Below are positions 1-9,061 of a stretch of 64,000 nucleotides of DNA, in pieces. The stretch covers positions 335,483 to 399,482 of the forward strand of contig CBDCJB010000017.1 in assembly GCA_965217605.1 (NCBI GenBank). Direction: 5' to 3'. The translations under genes and the position numbers were made by a program. Origin of the DNA: JAYYZW01 sp965217605 (GTDB lineage Bacteria; Pseudomonadota; Gammaproteobacteria; Ga0077536). Numbering within the stretch: the stretch's first letter is position 1; every line of letters starts with the position of its first letter. The notes under the pieces are model-generated. The model was not told where the DNA came from. It ran no database searches and saw nothing but the letters and a program-made list of their open reading frames with translations.

Positions 1-496
1 CCAACGCGCCGCCCAAACCCTGAATACCATACGCGCCCGCTTTATCTTCGGGCTCCCCGGTACGCCAATATGCGTCGATGATGGCGTCGTCCAGCGTGGT
101 GAACTCAACACGCGCGCTGACGACGATCCGTTCCGCTGGTAGATCGGCGTTTAAAACTGCAACGCCCGTGCAGACGTCATGCCAGCGTCCCGACAGAGCC
201 CGCAGCATGTCGGCGGCGTGGGAGCGGTTACGTGGCTTGCCGAAAATCCGCCCATCGATACTAACCGCCGTATCGGCGGCGAGGACCGTGCCGTATCCAG
301 CAATGTGGCTGTACCCCGCGGCCGCTTTCTCCAGGGCCATGCGGCTGACATACGTTTCTGCCGAATCAGCATTGTCGAGTGTTTCGTTGATCTCGACGTC
401 GATCACTTGAAATACGACACCCAACTGCCGCAACAACTCGGCACGCCGCGGCGACCGTGATGCCAAATAGAGTTCGCATTCAGGCGTCGGGCCCAT
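1..496 (-). CDS. maf: Maf family nucleoside triphosphate pyrophosphatase (dTTP/UTP type), partial
   Basis: Probable house-cleaning pyrophosphatase that hydrolyses dTTP/UTP and modified pyrimidine nucleotides to monophosphates in the cytoplasm. About 165 residues are visible from the ATG at 496; the C-terminal end lies beyond the window. The Maf signature ASRSPRRAELL is at residues 12-22, the catalytic aspartate is in the AADT motif (D75), and DKAGAYGIQG at 151-160 is the conserved block of the YhdE subfamily. It follows rlmH on the same strand after a short gap and is probably the last visible gene of the leuS-to-maf operon. The family call is secure; the precise substrate preference is inferred from the subfamily motif. 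Confidence 0.93.
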   Translation of the reverse strand, partial: MGPTPECELYLASRSPRRAELLRQLGVVFQVIDVEINETLDNADSAETYVSRMALEKAAAGYSHIAGYGTVLAADTAVSIDGRIFGKPRNRSHAADMLRALSGRWHDVCTGVAVLNADLPAERIVVSARVEFTTLDDAIIDAYWRTGEPEDKAGAYGIQGLGGAL

Positions 497-523
497 GGCG
501 ACGAATTTTAACGCGGGCCACGC

Positions 524-988
524 TCAACCACGGTGATACGGATGGCGTTCGAGGATCGTCCACGCGCGATAGATTTGTTCGGCTACGATGATCTGAACGA
601 GCAAGTGGGGCAAGGTCAGTTTGGATAGCGACCAGCAGCTAGCTGCGCGAGTCTTGATTGCCGATCCAAGGCCATCGGGACCCCCGATCACGAGCGCCAC
701 CCGATCGAAGTCACGGCGCCACGCGTCGAGCCGCTTCGCCAGCGCCTCACTGGTCTTCTCCTCGCCCTGCATATCCAGCGCGATCAGGTGGGTATCCGGT
801 TTGAGCGCCTTTATGAGGCGTTTCGCTTCCTCGGCGCGGCGCTCCGCGGCCGAGGCCGTGGCACGTCCGGGCGCCACGTACTTGAAGGTCAGCGTGATAT
901 CGCCCACGAGGCGTTTGGCGTATTCATCCACGGCGTTACTGACCCATGCCGGCGGCCGACGGCATACGCTCAAAACTTCAACGATCAC
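524..988 (-). CDS. rlmH: 23S rRNA (pseudouridine1915-N3)-methyltransferase RlmH
   Basis: SPOUT-class methyltransferase that methylates pseudouridine 1915 in helix 69 of 23S rRNA on the assembled 70S ribosome. The product is 154 aa if it starts at the GTG at 988, against 155 aa for the E. coli protein. The open frame continues upstream into rsfS, but that extension has no family similarity. The SAM-knot motif GGPDG is at residues 102-106, followed by the LTLPH...VAEQIYRAW block and the typical C-terminus HPYHRG. It begins about 20 bp after the rsfS stop and is probably translated from the same mRNA. No strong Shine-Dalgarno is seen before the GTG, so the exact start is the least certain part. 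Confidence 0.93.
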   Translation of the reverse strand: MIVEVLSVCRRPPAWVSNAVDEYAKRLVGDITLTFKYVAPGRATASAAERRAEEAKRLIKALKPDTHLIALDMQGEEKTSEALAKRLDAWRRDFDRVALVIGGPDGLGSAIKTRAASCWSLSKLTLPHLLVQIIVAEQIYRAWTILERHPYHRG

Positions 989-1008
989 GACGAGAGAAAG
1001 AGCTGCGC

Positions 1009-1374
1009 CTAATTGACGTCGGCTCGCACCGGCACACGCTCCTCCCACAGTTTCTCGAGTTGGTAGAAGTCCCGTGCGTCGGGCTGCATGATGTGGATCA
1101 CGACGTCGCCCAGATCGACCAATACCCAATCGGCTTGCCGCTCACCTTCGATACCCAATATTTCGGCCCCCTCGGCGCGCGCTCTTCCGCGTACGCGGTC
1201 GGTCAGGGCTTTCACCTGGCGCGACGAGCGGCCGGAAGCGATCAGCATGTAGTCGGTAATGACGGTCAGGTTTCTCACGTCCAAGGTGCGGATATCGACG
1301 GCCTTGCCGTCATCGAGCGCGGCGACTATCTGCGCCGCCAGAGCCGGCGCCGTGTTTACTCCGCCATCCGTCAT
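1009..1374 (-). CDS. rsfS: Ribosomal silencing factor RsfS (Iojap/YbeB)
   Basis: 121-aa member of the Iojap/RsfS family, which binds ribosomal protein L14 and blocks subunit joining under nutrient limitation. Family hallmarks are visible: ALDDGKAVDIRTLDVR near the start, TDYMLIASGRSSRQVKALTD in the middle, and a C-terminal WVLVDLGDVVIHIM. The start overlaps the nadD stop by 4 bp, which indicates translational coupling. Its place between nadD and rlmH is the standard gammaproteobacterial order. Confidence 0.95.
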   Translation of the reverse strand: MTDGGVNTAPALAAQIVAALDDGKAVDIRTLDVRNLTVITDYMLIASGRSSRQVKALTDRVRGRARAEGAEILGIEGERQADWVLVDLGDVVIHIMQPDARDFYQLEKLWEERVPVRADVN

Positions 1375-2018
1375 GCCTGGTATAAGCCTTCGTTCGCGAT
1401 GATGGCGCCGACCGCGTCGGGGACCAGGTGACGAATGTTGCGCCCTGCGGCGCAGCGCGCGCGCAGGTCACTCGAGGCGATGGGAAGCAGGGGAATATCG
1501 AGAAAGAATACCCGGCCGGCGGTACTGTCGTGGAGTTCCTGCACGTCGTCAGCGTGCGCATTCCCTATGAGTTCGTCAAGTCCCGGATGGGCTCGAACGT
1601 CCGCCTCCGGGCGCCTCGCAACGACGACATGGGCCAGGGCGAGCAATTCGCCGGCCCGATGCCAGGCCGGTAGCGAATGGTAGGCATCGAGTCCCATCAA
1701 GAAACACAGTGACCGGCAGGGCCATGCGTCTCGAAGCGCCATTAGCGTATCGACCGTATACGTGGTGCCGCCGCGATCGATTTCGCAGGCGTCGACTTCC
1801 AGCGGCGGTTCGGCAGCGGCGCTGACCATCGCCAGGCGGGTCACAGGCCCCGCGATCGGCCCCTCACGATGACCGGGCGTGTGCAGCGGTATGAGCCGTA
1901 CGTGATCGAGGTCGAGTGCTTCGTGGGATTCGATTGCCAGGCGCAGGTGGCCATAGTGGACCGGGTCGAAGGTACCACCCAGAAGGCCGATCGGTTTTCG
2001 ACGCGCGCTCGAGCTCAT
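1371..2018 (-). CDS. nadD: Nicotinate-nucleotide adenylyltransferase
   Basis: Transfers AMP from ATP to nicotinate mononucleotide to make deamido-NAD, an essential step of NAD synthesis. The 215-aa product shows the nucleotidyltransferase motif GGTFDPVHYGHLRLA close to the N-terminus, including the catalytic (H/T)xGH motif, and a C-terminal SSDLRAR block equivalent to the ISSTxIR motif. It lies 16 bp downstream of proA and overlaps rsfS by 4 bp. Length and motifs are normal for the family. Confidence 0.95.
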   Translation of the reverse strand: MSSSARRKPIGLLGGTFDPVHYGHLRLAIESHEALDLDHVRLIPLHTPGHREGPIAGPVTRLAMVSAAAEPPLEVDACEIDRGGTTYTVDTLMALRDAWPCRSLCFLMGLDAYHSLPAWHRAGELLALAHVVVARRPEADVRAHPGLDELIGNAHADDVQELHDSTAGRVFFLDIPLLPIASSDLRARCAAGRNIRHLVPDAVGAIIANEGLYQA

Positions 2019-2034
2019 CAGGCCGCGAGTCGCA

Positions 2035-3318
2035 TCATTCCCTGATCTGTCCGTCCCCCAGCACGATCCATTTCTGCGAAGTCAGGCCTTCGAGTCCGAC
2101 GGGCCCGCGCGCGTGAAACTTGTCCGTGCTGATCCCGATCTCGGCGCCCAAACCGTACTCGAATCCGTCCGCGAATCGCGTCGATGCATTGACCATGACC
2201 GAGCTCGAATCGACTTCGCTCATGAACCGGCGCGCATGTTCTAAATCTTCGGTCACGATGCAATCCGTGTGCTGTGATCCATAGGCGCGTATATGGGCCA
2301 TTGCGGCGTCGAGATCATCGACGATGCGCACGGCCAGTATCGGCGCGAGGAATTCCTCATACCAATCGTCTTCGGTGGCGTCGATGACTTGAGCGTTGAA
2401 CGCCTGCGTTCTCGAGCAACCGCGTAGCTCAACTCCGGCCCGTGTGTAGTCGTCGAGCAAGGCCGGAAACACGTTTGCCGCTATCGGCGGCGTCGCCAAC
2501 AGCGTTTCCATCGTGTTGCACGTGCCATAGCGCTGCGTTTTGGCGTTGTACGCGATGCGTCGCGCTTTATCGATATCGGCGGAATCATCGAGAAATACGT
2601 GGCAGACGCCGTCGAGATGCTTGATGACGGGCATGCGCGCCTCGGCGCTCACCCGCTCGATCAAGCCCTTACCGCCGCGTGGCACGATGACGTCGACGTG
2701 GCCGTCCAGCGCGAGCAATGCCCCGACCGCGGCGCGATCGGTGGTCTTGACGACCTGTATCGCGGCGCCCGGCAGATCGGCGGCTTCCAGGCCGGCGGTC
2801 ACGCTGGCGCCGATGGCCTGGTTCGAGCGATACGCTTCAGAACCACCGCGCAAGATCGCAGCATTGCCGGCCTTCAAACACAACCCCGCGGCATCGGCGG
2901 TGACGTTGGGGCGCGATTCGTAAATGATGCCGACGACGCCGAGCGGCACGCGCATGCGGCCGACCTGTATACCGCTTGGGCGGTAGTTCAACTCGGTAAT
3001 GGCGCCGATCGGATCCGCGAGCGCGGCGACCTCCACGATGCCAGCGGCCATCGCCTCGACGCGCGCGCCATTCAATTCGAGCCGGTCGAGAAGGGCTGGC
3101 TCGAGGCCAGTTGCCGCGTCGAGATCCGCGCGATTGGCATCGAGAATCGTATCGCATGACGCGCGGATATGGGCGGCGATGGCGTGCAGGGCGCGGACTT
3201 TCTGCGCGGCGGTGGCGCGCGCCATCGCCCGACTGGCATCGCGTGCCGCGTTTGCGACGTCGAGCATATGCGCCGTAATGTCGCAGCTCTCCTCGGATCG
3301 TCGCGCGTGTTGTTGCAT
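2035..3318 (-). CDS. proA: Gamma-glutamyl phosphate reductase
   Basis: NADPH-dependent reduction of gamma-glutamyl phosphate to glutamate semialdehyde, the second step of proline synthesis. The 427-aa product has the aldehyde-dehydrogenase fold with the catalytic cysteine in QRYGTCNTMETLL and the C-terminal GLTSQKWIVLGDGQIR. A GGAG sequence sits about 9 bp before the ATG at 3318; the methionine at residue 18 is an alternative start closer to the E. coli N-terminus. A palindromic repeat lies between it and holA, inside what should be one operon. proB is not in the window. Confidence 0.95.
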   Translation of the reverse strand: MQQHARRSEESCDITAHMLDVANAARDASRAMARATAAQKVRALHAIAAHIRASCDTILDANRADLDAATGLEPALLDRLELNGARVEAMAAGIVEVAALADPIGAITELNYRPSGIQVGRMRVPLGVVGIIYESRPNVTADAAGLCLKAGNAAILRGGSEAYRSNQAIGASVTAGLEAADLPGAAIQVVKTTDRAAVGALLALDGHVDVIVPRGGKGLIERVSAEARMPVIKHLDGVCHVFLDDSADIDKARRIAYNAKTQRYGTCNTMETLLATPPIAANVFPALLDDYTRAGVELRGCSRTQAFNAQVIDATEDDWYEEFLAPILAVRIVDDLDAAMAHIRAYGSQHTDCIVTEDLEHARRFMSEVDSSSVMVNASTRFADGFEYGLGAEIGISTDKFHARGPVGLEGLTSQKWIVLGDGQIRE

Positions 3319-3331
3319 CTAATGTTGCTCC

Positions 3332-3400
3332 TGGATTCCGCTACGCTCCATCCAGGCTACGTACCGCCTTGTAGCCCGGATGAAGCGCAGCGGAATCCGG
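3332..3400. repeat. Palindromic repeat, copy 1 of the GGATTCCGCT/AGCGGAATCC family
   Basis: Two imperfect inverted arms, about 29-30 bp each (3332-3360 and 3371-3400), separated by about 10 bp. The arm core is GTAGCCTGGATGGAGCG in its inverted form. The same family recurs at 11319-11389 and 47978-48051. This copy covers the last codons and the stop of holA and sits directly upstream of the proA ribosome-binding site. REP-like elements of this size often form mRNA hairpins. Confidence 0.85.
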
Positions 3401-4426
3401 GATCATTCCTTTGAATTTCATTGTGCCGCTCGCGTTGAGGATCAGCAACTCGAGTGCATCCCAGGGGTCGCCACTTCTAGCGCCCTTGATCACTGTATCG
3501 ATGTAGTTAGCGTACGCCAGCAAGGTCGACAATTCATCCAATTCGAAGCGCTCGAGCGCGCGTTTAATGACGCGACGGCGCGTTTTCCAGACGTGGAACT
3601 CATCCATAACGGCGTCCGTCGGCGTGCCGCGGGATCTCGCCGCGGCCATCTGTGCGAGCTGCCTGAGCTCGCGCCCCATGGCCCAGTTCACCAGAACCGC
3701 TTCGGTTCCTTCGTCGCGCAATCCGCGCACGATCCGGATCACACGTGGCAGTTCGCCGGCGAGGACGGCGTCGCCCAACTGAAACACGTCGTAGCGCGCG
3801 CTGTCTGAAACCGCACTGATGACTTCGCTCTGGCCGATCTCTTGCCCATCGACGAGCAGGCATAATTTCTCGACTTCCTGAGCTGCGGCCAGCATGTTTC
3901 CCTCAACGCGATCGGCAATGAGCTCGGCCGCGGACGTGGTGAGCCGTTTGCCCAGGCGCCGCGCGCGTTTGTTCAACCAACCGGGCAAGGCGTTCTGTTT
4001 CAGGTCCCGCGTCATCACGCAAACCGCATGTTGCTCGAGCATTTTGAACCACTTGGCTTTACGCGCGCGGGCGTCGAATTTAGCGGCGGAAAGGAGTATG
4101 ACGTCCTCGGATTGCTCAGCACTAAGGAGCTGCTCCAAGACACCGATGCCGGTCTTGTCGGGTTTGCGGCTACTGAGGCGGATCTCGACTAAGCGGCGTT
4201 CGGCGAAGAGCGACATCGCATTGCTCTCCCCCAGCACGGCCTGCCAGTCGATACCGGTGTCGGCGTCAAAAACGATGCGTTCGTTGACGCCCTCTTCAAG
4301 CGCACGCCGGCGTAAGGCGTCGGTGCATTCAACGAGTTGCAGCGGTTCCTCGCCGTGAAAGAAATAGGCGGTTTCCAGACCTTGGGCGGTTAAGCGCTCG
4401 CTCAGACGATCGGCGGCGACCTGCAT
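3341..4426 (-). CDS. holA: DNA polymerase III subunit delta
   Basis: Delta subunit of the clamp loader, which opens the beta sliding clamp. The 361-aa product is somewhat longer than the 343-aa E. coli protein. Family features include FFHGEEPLQLVECTDALR near the N-terminus and the central LIADRVEGNMLAAAQEVEKL block. The final residues IPDSAALHPGYKAVRSLDGA are encoded by the palindromic repeat at 3332-3400, so the native C-terminus has been replaced or extended by repeat sequence. It starts 7 bp after the lptE stop, in the usual leuS-lptE-holA order. Confidence 0.93.
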   Translation of the reverse strand: MQVAADRLSERLTAQGLETAYFFHGEEPLQLVECTDALRRRALEEGVNERIVFDADTGIDWQAVLGESNAMSLFAERRLVEIRLSSRKPDKTGIGVLEQLLSAEQSEDVILLSAAKFDARARKAKWFKMLEQHAVCVMTRDLKQNALPGWLNKRARRLGKRLTTSAAELIADRVEGNMLAAAQEVEKLCLLVDGQEIGQSEVISAVSDSARYDVFQLGDAVLAGELPRVIRIVRGLRDEGTEAVLVNWAMGRELRQLAQMAAARSRGTPTDAVMDEFHVWKTRRRVIKRALERFELDELSTLLAYANYIDTVIKGARSGDPWDALELLILNASGTMKFKGMIPDSAALHPGYKAVRSLDGA

Positions 4427-4433
4427 TCTGCTG

Positions 4434-4943
4434 CTATGGCGCTAGCTCGCCGGGCGGAGGGCGCACGGCTTGCAGCCGCAACATGAGCGTGGTTGCGGCC
4501 GTTTCCGCGAGATCGCGCCGCACGACCGAGTCCTGCTCCACGGTGGCGAGCAGCGAGTCTTCATCGAAGACGTAATCGAGTTGCCAACTCACCGCTTCAT
4601 TCGGCACCAGCAGCTTGCCGTCTTTCCCGCGTACGGAGAAATACGTCTGCAGACCCAATTCGATTTCGCGGACTTTCCCGGAGTTGGGATCGACGGACAG
4701 GACCCGCCGGTCGAAATTTTCGGCAGCAAGCTCGACCACGATGTCGGCATTCGCGCGTTCCGCCGCGAGCGTAATGCCGCGGTGTTGTAATTCCTTGCGG
4801 ACGGCGGAAGACACGACGGGAGCGTTCGCGGATTTGACGTAGGCGCTATTGAACGGAAGTTGCGAGGGTCCCTGCCCACGCAAGTGCCACCCGCCGCACC
4901 CGGACAGCGCGACAGCGACGAAAAAAACAATGATCGATCTCAT
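4434..4943 (-). CDS. lptE: LPS-assembly lipoprotein LptE
   Basis: Outer-membrane lipoprotein that plugs the LptD barrel and helps place lipopolysaccharide in the outer leaflet. From the ATG at 4943 the product is 169 aa; a TTG three codons upstream is the alternative. Residues 1-16 form a lipoprotein signal with lipobox LSGC, giving a lipidated Cys16. The mature start GGWHLRGQ and the later VELAAENFDRRVLSV segment fit the LptE/RlpB family. The gene starts just downstream of leuS and upstream of holA, its standard position. Confidence 0.92.
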   Translation of the reverse strand: MRSIIVFFVAVALSGCGGWHLRGQGPSQLPFNSAYVKSANAPVVSSAVRKELQHRGITLAAERANADIVVELAAENFDRRVLSVDPNSGKVREIELGLQTYFSVRGKDGKLLVPNEAVSWQLDYVFDEDSLLATVEQDSVVRRDLAETAATTLMLRLQAVRPPPGELAP

Positions 4944-4958
4944 CTCGGCCAATATGCT

Positions 4959-7571
4959 TCAACCGGCTACGACAACGTTAACGAGCTTACCCGGCACCAC
5001 GACGATTCTGCGGATGGTTTTGTCCGAGGTAAAGCGTTTCACGTTGGCATCCGCCATGGCGGCTGCTTCACAGGCGGATTTATCCGCTCCGGCGGGTACT
5101 TGGACGATGGCCCGCTTCTTACCGTTGACCTGCACGACGATCTCGATTTCATCGCGTAGGAGGGCGCTCTCGTCGGCTTTGGGCCACGCTGCGGTCATGA
5201 GGTCGTTCTCGTGTCCGAGCGCCCGCCACAGCACCGAGGCGACGTGCGGGACGATGGGCGCGAGTAATAAGACGACCGCGTCCAGGCCTTCCTGGCGCAC
5301 GGCGTACCCCGCATCGCCGCTTTCGGCGCGGCCGAGATGGTTCACCAACTCCATGACGGCCGCGATCGCAGTGTTGAATTTATACCGCCGGCTGACATCA
5401 TCGGTCACCTTCGCGATCGTTTCGTGCACATGGCGCCGCAAGGTTTTGAGGTCATCGGGAAGTATCTCGGGCCGCAGGCCAGCCGGCGCGTCCTGGGCAA
5501 CGTGATCGCGAGTCAGCCGCCACAGCGATTTCAGAAACCTGAACGCGCCTTCGACTGCGGTATCCGACCATTCCAGCGCCTGATCAGGAGGTGATGCGAA
5601 CATCGTGTAGAGGCGCACCGTGTCGGCGCCATAGCGATCGATGAGCGCTTGCGGATCGACGCCATTGTTCTTGGACTTCGACATCTTCTCGATCGGTCCA
5701 ATCGTGACCGGCCCGCCGTCGCTTATCACGTGTGCTGCGAGCGCACGTCCCTTGCCGTCCCGCTCCACTTCGACTTCATCGGGATTGAAATAAGTGCGCC
5801 GGCCGCCCTCACCATCACCCTCACCATCACGATAGTAGGTCTCCTTACACACCATGCCTTGCGTGAGCAGGCGCGTGAACGGCTCATCCGATGCGACGAG
5901 GTCCGCATCGCGCATCGCTTTGTGAAAGAAGCGCGCATAGAGCAAATGTAATACGGCGTGTTCGATCCCGCCGATATAGATATCGACCGGCATCCAATAA
6001 TCGACACGCGCGTCGACCATCGCGGTGTCGTTGTCGCGGCAGCAAAATCGCGAGAAGTACCAGGACGATTCGAAGAACGTATCGAAGGTATCTGTTTCCC
6101 GCCGCGCCGGCCCGCCGCCTGTCGGCAGCGTGGCTTCAGTAAACGCAGGCATCGTGCGCAACGGCGAGGCAACGCCTTCCCACGCGACGTCCTCGGGTAG
6201 TTTCACCGGCAGGCGTTCGTCGGTTTCAGGTACGACCGCGTCATCGTCGGTATAAACGACGGGGATCGGACACCCCCAATAGCGTTGCCGGGACACGAGC
6301 CAGTCGCGCAGACGGTACTGAATACGCCGCGCGGAACGCTTATTGGCCGCGAGCGCTTCGTCGATCGCGTCGAACGCGTCGGCGAAGCTCAGGCCGTCGA
6401 ACGCGCCGCTGTTACAGCACACGCCATAATCGGTATAAGCGCCTGCCTCGATATCGATCGCGCTGCCATCGGACGGGGTGATCACCTGCCGGATCGGCAA
6501 CCCGTGCGCGCGCGCGAACTCCCAATCACGCTGATCGTGCGCCGGCACGGACATCACCGCCCCCGTGCCGTAGCCCATCAAAACGAAATTCGCGACCCAA
6601 ACCGGCAGGTGGTCACCCGTGATGGGGTGATCGACGCTGATCCCGAGCGGCTCTCCCCGTTTTTCCATTTTTTCGAGTACGGCTTCGCTGGTCGACTGTT
6701 GCTTGCAGGAATCGAGGAACGCGCGCAATACCGCATTGTCGCCGGCTGCTGTCGCGGCTAGGGGGTGCTCCGGCGCAACCGCCATGTAGGTCGCGCCAAG
6801 CAGGGTATCGGGGCGCGTCGTAAAGACCTCCAGATCGGCCGATCCATCGCTCAAGGGGAAACGGATCGACAATCCTTCGGAGCGTCCGATCCAGTTGCGC
6901 TGCATGGTCTTGACCGCCTCCGGCCAGCCTTCGAGCCGATCGAGTTCCTCGAGTAATTCGTCCGCGTACGCGGTGATGCGTAAGAACCACTGCGGGATCT
7001 CGCGGCGTTCCACCGGTGCGCCGGACCGCCATCCGCAGCCGTCGATGACCTGCTCGTTCGCCAACACCGTCTGATCGACCGGATCCCAGTTCACGACCGC
7101 CGTATCCCGGTAGACCAGGCCCTTGTCGTATAAACGCGTAAAAAACCACTGCTCCCAGCGATAATAGTCCGGATCGCAGGTGGCCAACTCGCGCTCCCAG
7201 GCGTATGCAAACCCGAGCCGCTCGAGTTGGCCGCGCATGTAGGCGATGTTGGCGCGCGTCCACTGGGCGGGCGGAACGTTGTTTTCGATAGCGGCGTTCT
7301 CCGCCGGTAGGCCGAAGGCATCCCACCCCATGGGTTGTAATACGTTCTTGCCCTGCATGCGCTGATAACGCGAAATGACGTCCCCGATGGTGTAGTTGCG
7401 CACGTGGCCCATGTGGAGCCGCCCACTCGGGTACGGAAACATCGACAGGCAGTAGAATTTTTCCCTGGTTTCGTCTTCGACGGCTTCAAAGACCTTGCTG
7501 TCCCGCCATGCTTGCTGCACCGCCGGCTCGATCAAGGCGGGCTCGTAGCGTTTTTTCAGCAAATCCTGCAT
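4959..7571 (-). CDS. leuS: Leucyl-tRNA synthetase
   Basis: Class I synthetase that charges tRNA-Leu. From the ATG at 7571 the product is 870 aa; a TTG five codons upstream is a weaker start. The HIGH-type motif is HMGH within PYPSGRLHMGHVRNY, and the KMSKS loop is EKMSKSKNNG. The CP1 editing domain includes the TTRPDT motif (EVFTTRPDTLLGATY). The C-terminal anticodon-binding and added domains appear complete. It is the first gene of the leftward housekeeping operon, so its promoter should lie in roughly 7575-7700. Confidence 0.97.
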   Translation of the reverse strand: MQDLLKKRYEPALIEPAVQQAWRDSKVFEAVEDETREKFYCLSMFPYPSGRLHMGHVRNYTIGDVISRYQRMQGKNVLQPMGWDAFGLPAENAAIENNVPPAQWTRANIAYMRGQLERLGFAYAWERELATCDPDYYRWEQWFFTRLYDKGLVYRDTAVVNWDPVDQTVLANEQVIDGCGWRSGAPVERREIPQWFLRITAYADELLEELDRLEGWPEAVKTMQRNWIGRSEGLSIRFPLSDGSADLEVFTTRPDTLLGATYMAVAPEHPLAATAAGDNAVLRAFLDSCKQQSTSEAVLEKMEKRGEPLGISVDHPITGDHLPVWVANFVLMGYGTGAVMSVPAHDQRDWEFARAHGLPIRQVITPSDGSAIDIEAGAYTDYGVCCNSGAFDGLSFADAFDAIDEALAANKRSARRIQYRLRDWLVSRQRYWGCPIPVVYTDDDAVVPETDERLPVKLPEDVAWEGVASPLRTMPAFTEATLPTGGGPARRETDTFDTFFESSWYFSRFCCRDNDTAMVDARVDYWMPVDIYIGGIEHAVLHLLYARFFHKAMRDADLVASDEPFTRLLTQGMVCKETYYRDGEGDGEGGRRTYFNPDEVEVERDGKGRALAAHVISDGGPVTIGPIEKMSKSKNNGVDPQALIDRYGADTVRLYTMFASPPDQALEWSDTAVEGAFRFLKSLWRLTRDHVAQDAPAGLRPEILPDDLKTLRRHVHETIAKVTDDVSRRYKFNTAIAAVMELVNHLGRAESGDAGYAVRQEGLDAVVLLLAPIVPHVASVLWRALGHENDLMTAAWPKADESALLRDEIEIVVQVNGKKRAIVQVPAGADKSACEAAAMADANVKRFTSDKTIRRIVVVPGKLVNVVVAG

Positions 7572-7708
7572 GGATAGGTCGCGCAAATACGGCGCCCCTT
7601 TTATTCATTTCGTTGGGCGGGCGGGGAACGGGGCTCAAGCGCCGCGAGTACGACTTTGAACTGCGATTTCGTGCGGCGCAGAGCATACAGGAGGGCTATT
7701 TGACGCGC

Positions 7709-7739
7709 AAAAAAAAGCCGGTACCAAAACAGGACCGGC
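7709..7739 (-). terminator. Rho-independent terminator of the comEA-like gene
   Basis: On the minus strand a GCCGGTCC / GGTACCGGC stem with a single bulged base and a 6-nt loop is followed by eight T residues. It lies about 40 bp past the comEA-like stop codon and upstream of leuS, so it should insulate leuS from the gene before it. Confidence 0.82.
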
Positions 7740-7778
7740 GGGGCTTATCAGCCCGAGGAGGGTATGACGGTGCGTACC

Positions 7779-8048
7779 TCAGGGGGAGGCGGCAGTGAGG
7801 CGATCGCGGTTTTTCTTGAGCGTGGACGCACCGATACCCTGGATGAGGAGCAGGTCGTCGACCGACTTGAAGGGCCCGTTCTTTTCACGAAAAGCGACGA
7901 TCGCCGCCGCCTTGGCCGGGCCGATGCCGGTGATGTGTGTGGCGAGCGTTTCGGCATCAGCGGAATTGAGGTTGATCGGTTCGCCAGCCCACGCAAGTAC
8001 GCCGACGAGCAGTACCGATAGAGCGATGAGATGTTTGATTGCGGACAT
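7779..8048 (-). CDS. ComEA-like exported helix-hairpin-helix protein
   Basis: 89-aa protein with an N-terminal signal peptide (hydrophobic residues about 6-21, probable cleavage after AWA) followed by one helix-hairpin-helix domain. The domain shows INLNSADAETLATHITGIG, the classic ComEA/competence type with a LNSAxxxxL start, a GIGxxKA hairpin and a GIGxSTL second hairpin. Such small proteins bind DNA in the periplasm. No other competence gene is nearby, so a role in DNA uptake is inferred only from the family. A terminator follows at 7709-7739. Confidence 0.85.
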   Translation of the reverse strand: MSAIKHLIALSVLLVGVLAWAGEPINLNSADAETLATHITGIGPAKAAAIVAFREKNGPFKSVDDLLLIQGIGASTLKKNRDRLTAASP

Positions 8049-8276
8049 GTCCGTGTCTCCTTGTATCTATATAGAGGCTTGCGGGGCTGCTCGATCCATC
8101 CTGGATGCGCGCCGCCGGAAGCCAGGAAGCGGGGAGCGTACTGGGCGCGCGCCACGCCCGCGACCAAGTTCTGGGCCACTGGTCTCGGTACGTGTGGGAA
8201 ATTTTCCCGAACGCCATTCCCCGCAACGAGGCCCCTTTATGTTGCAGTGCAGCGGTTTACGCTAGACTACGCGCGT

Positions 8277-8294
8277 CCGTCATCATTCTGTAAC
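8277..8294 (+). promoter_or_regulatory. Pho box upstream of phoB, with a probable -10 at 8306-8311
   Basis: The sequence CCGTCATCATTCTGTAAC matches the Pho-box consensus CTGTCATAWAWCTGTMAY at about 15 of 18 positions and contains both 7-bp direct repeats. A TAAATA-like -10 element lies 11 bp downstream, the spacing expected when PhoB replaces a -35 element. The rest of 8049-8356 shows no gene. This supports autoregulation of phoBR by phosphate starvation. Confidence 0.8.
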
Positions 8295-8356
8295 AAAGCC
8301 AGCGCTAAATAGCGGCGCAACCGGCAGAACCAAGGGGTTCAAGGGGCAGAGAAAGG

Positions 8357-9049
8357 GTGAACGCGAGCATTTTGATCGTCGACGACGAACCCGCGATCCG
8401 CCAGATGCTCGGTTTCACGCTCGCCGGCGACGGGTATAGCTACCTGGAAGCCGGTGACGTCGATGAGGCGAACAGGGCCCTGACGAACCAAAGGCCCGAC
8501 CTGATCCTGCTCGACTGGATGCTGCCGGGCTTGAGCGGCATTGATTTCGCCAGGCGCCTCAAGCGCGATCCCAAAACCCGCGCCATACCGATCATCATGC
8601 TGACGGCCAAGGGTGAGGAAAAGGACAAGGTCAAGGGTCTCGACAGCGGCGCCGATGATTTCATCACCAAGCCCTTCTCCACGCGCGAACTGCTCGCCCG
8701 CGTACGGGCGGTCATGCGGCGTGCGCAACAACCGGTCGAGCAAGACGGCATTCAAACCGGTGCGATCAAGCTCGACCATCAAACTCACCGCGTCACTGTC
8801 GATGGCGCATCGGTCGAACTCAGTCCGACCGAATTCCGACTGTTGCATTTCTTCGTCAGCCACCCGGAGCGGGTCTTCTCGCGAAATCAGTTACTCGACG
8901 GCGTATGGGGTAATCAGGTCTATATAGAGGAACGTACGGTCGACGTGCACATCCGGCGCTTGCGCAAGATTCTCGAGCCCTATGGCTGTGATCGATATAT
9001 TCATACCGTGCGCGGCATCGGTTACCGGTTCTCCGTTCAGCTCAATTAA
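8357..9049 (+). CDS. phoB: Phosphate regulon response regulator PhoB
   Basis: OmpR-family response regulator that activates the phosphate-starvation regulon. The 230-aa product starts at a GTG at 8357. The receiver domain (about residues 1-120) has the acidic pair D9/D10, phosphoacceptor D53 in LILLDWMLPG, and K in FITKPFS. The C-terminal winged-helix domain includes ELSPTEFRLLHFF, DVHIRRLRKIL and HTVRGIGYRF. D53 and DWMLPG match E. coli PhoB closely. A Pho box lies about 60 bp upstream, and phoR follows after 12 bp. Confidence 0.96.
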   Translation: MNASILIVDDEPAIRQMLGFTLAGDGYSYLEAGDVDEANRALTNQRPDLILLDWMLPGLSGIDFARRLKRDPKTRAIPIIMLTAKGEEKDKVKGLDSGADDFITKPFSTRELLARVRAVMRRAQQPVEQDGIQTGAIKLDHQTHRVTVDGASVELSPTEFRLLHFFVSHPERVFSRNQLLDGVWGNQVYIEERTVDVHIRRLRKILEPYGCDRYIHTVRGIGYRFSVQLN

Positions 9050-9061
9050 CGGACCCTGACC

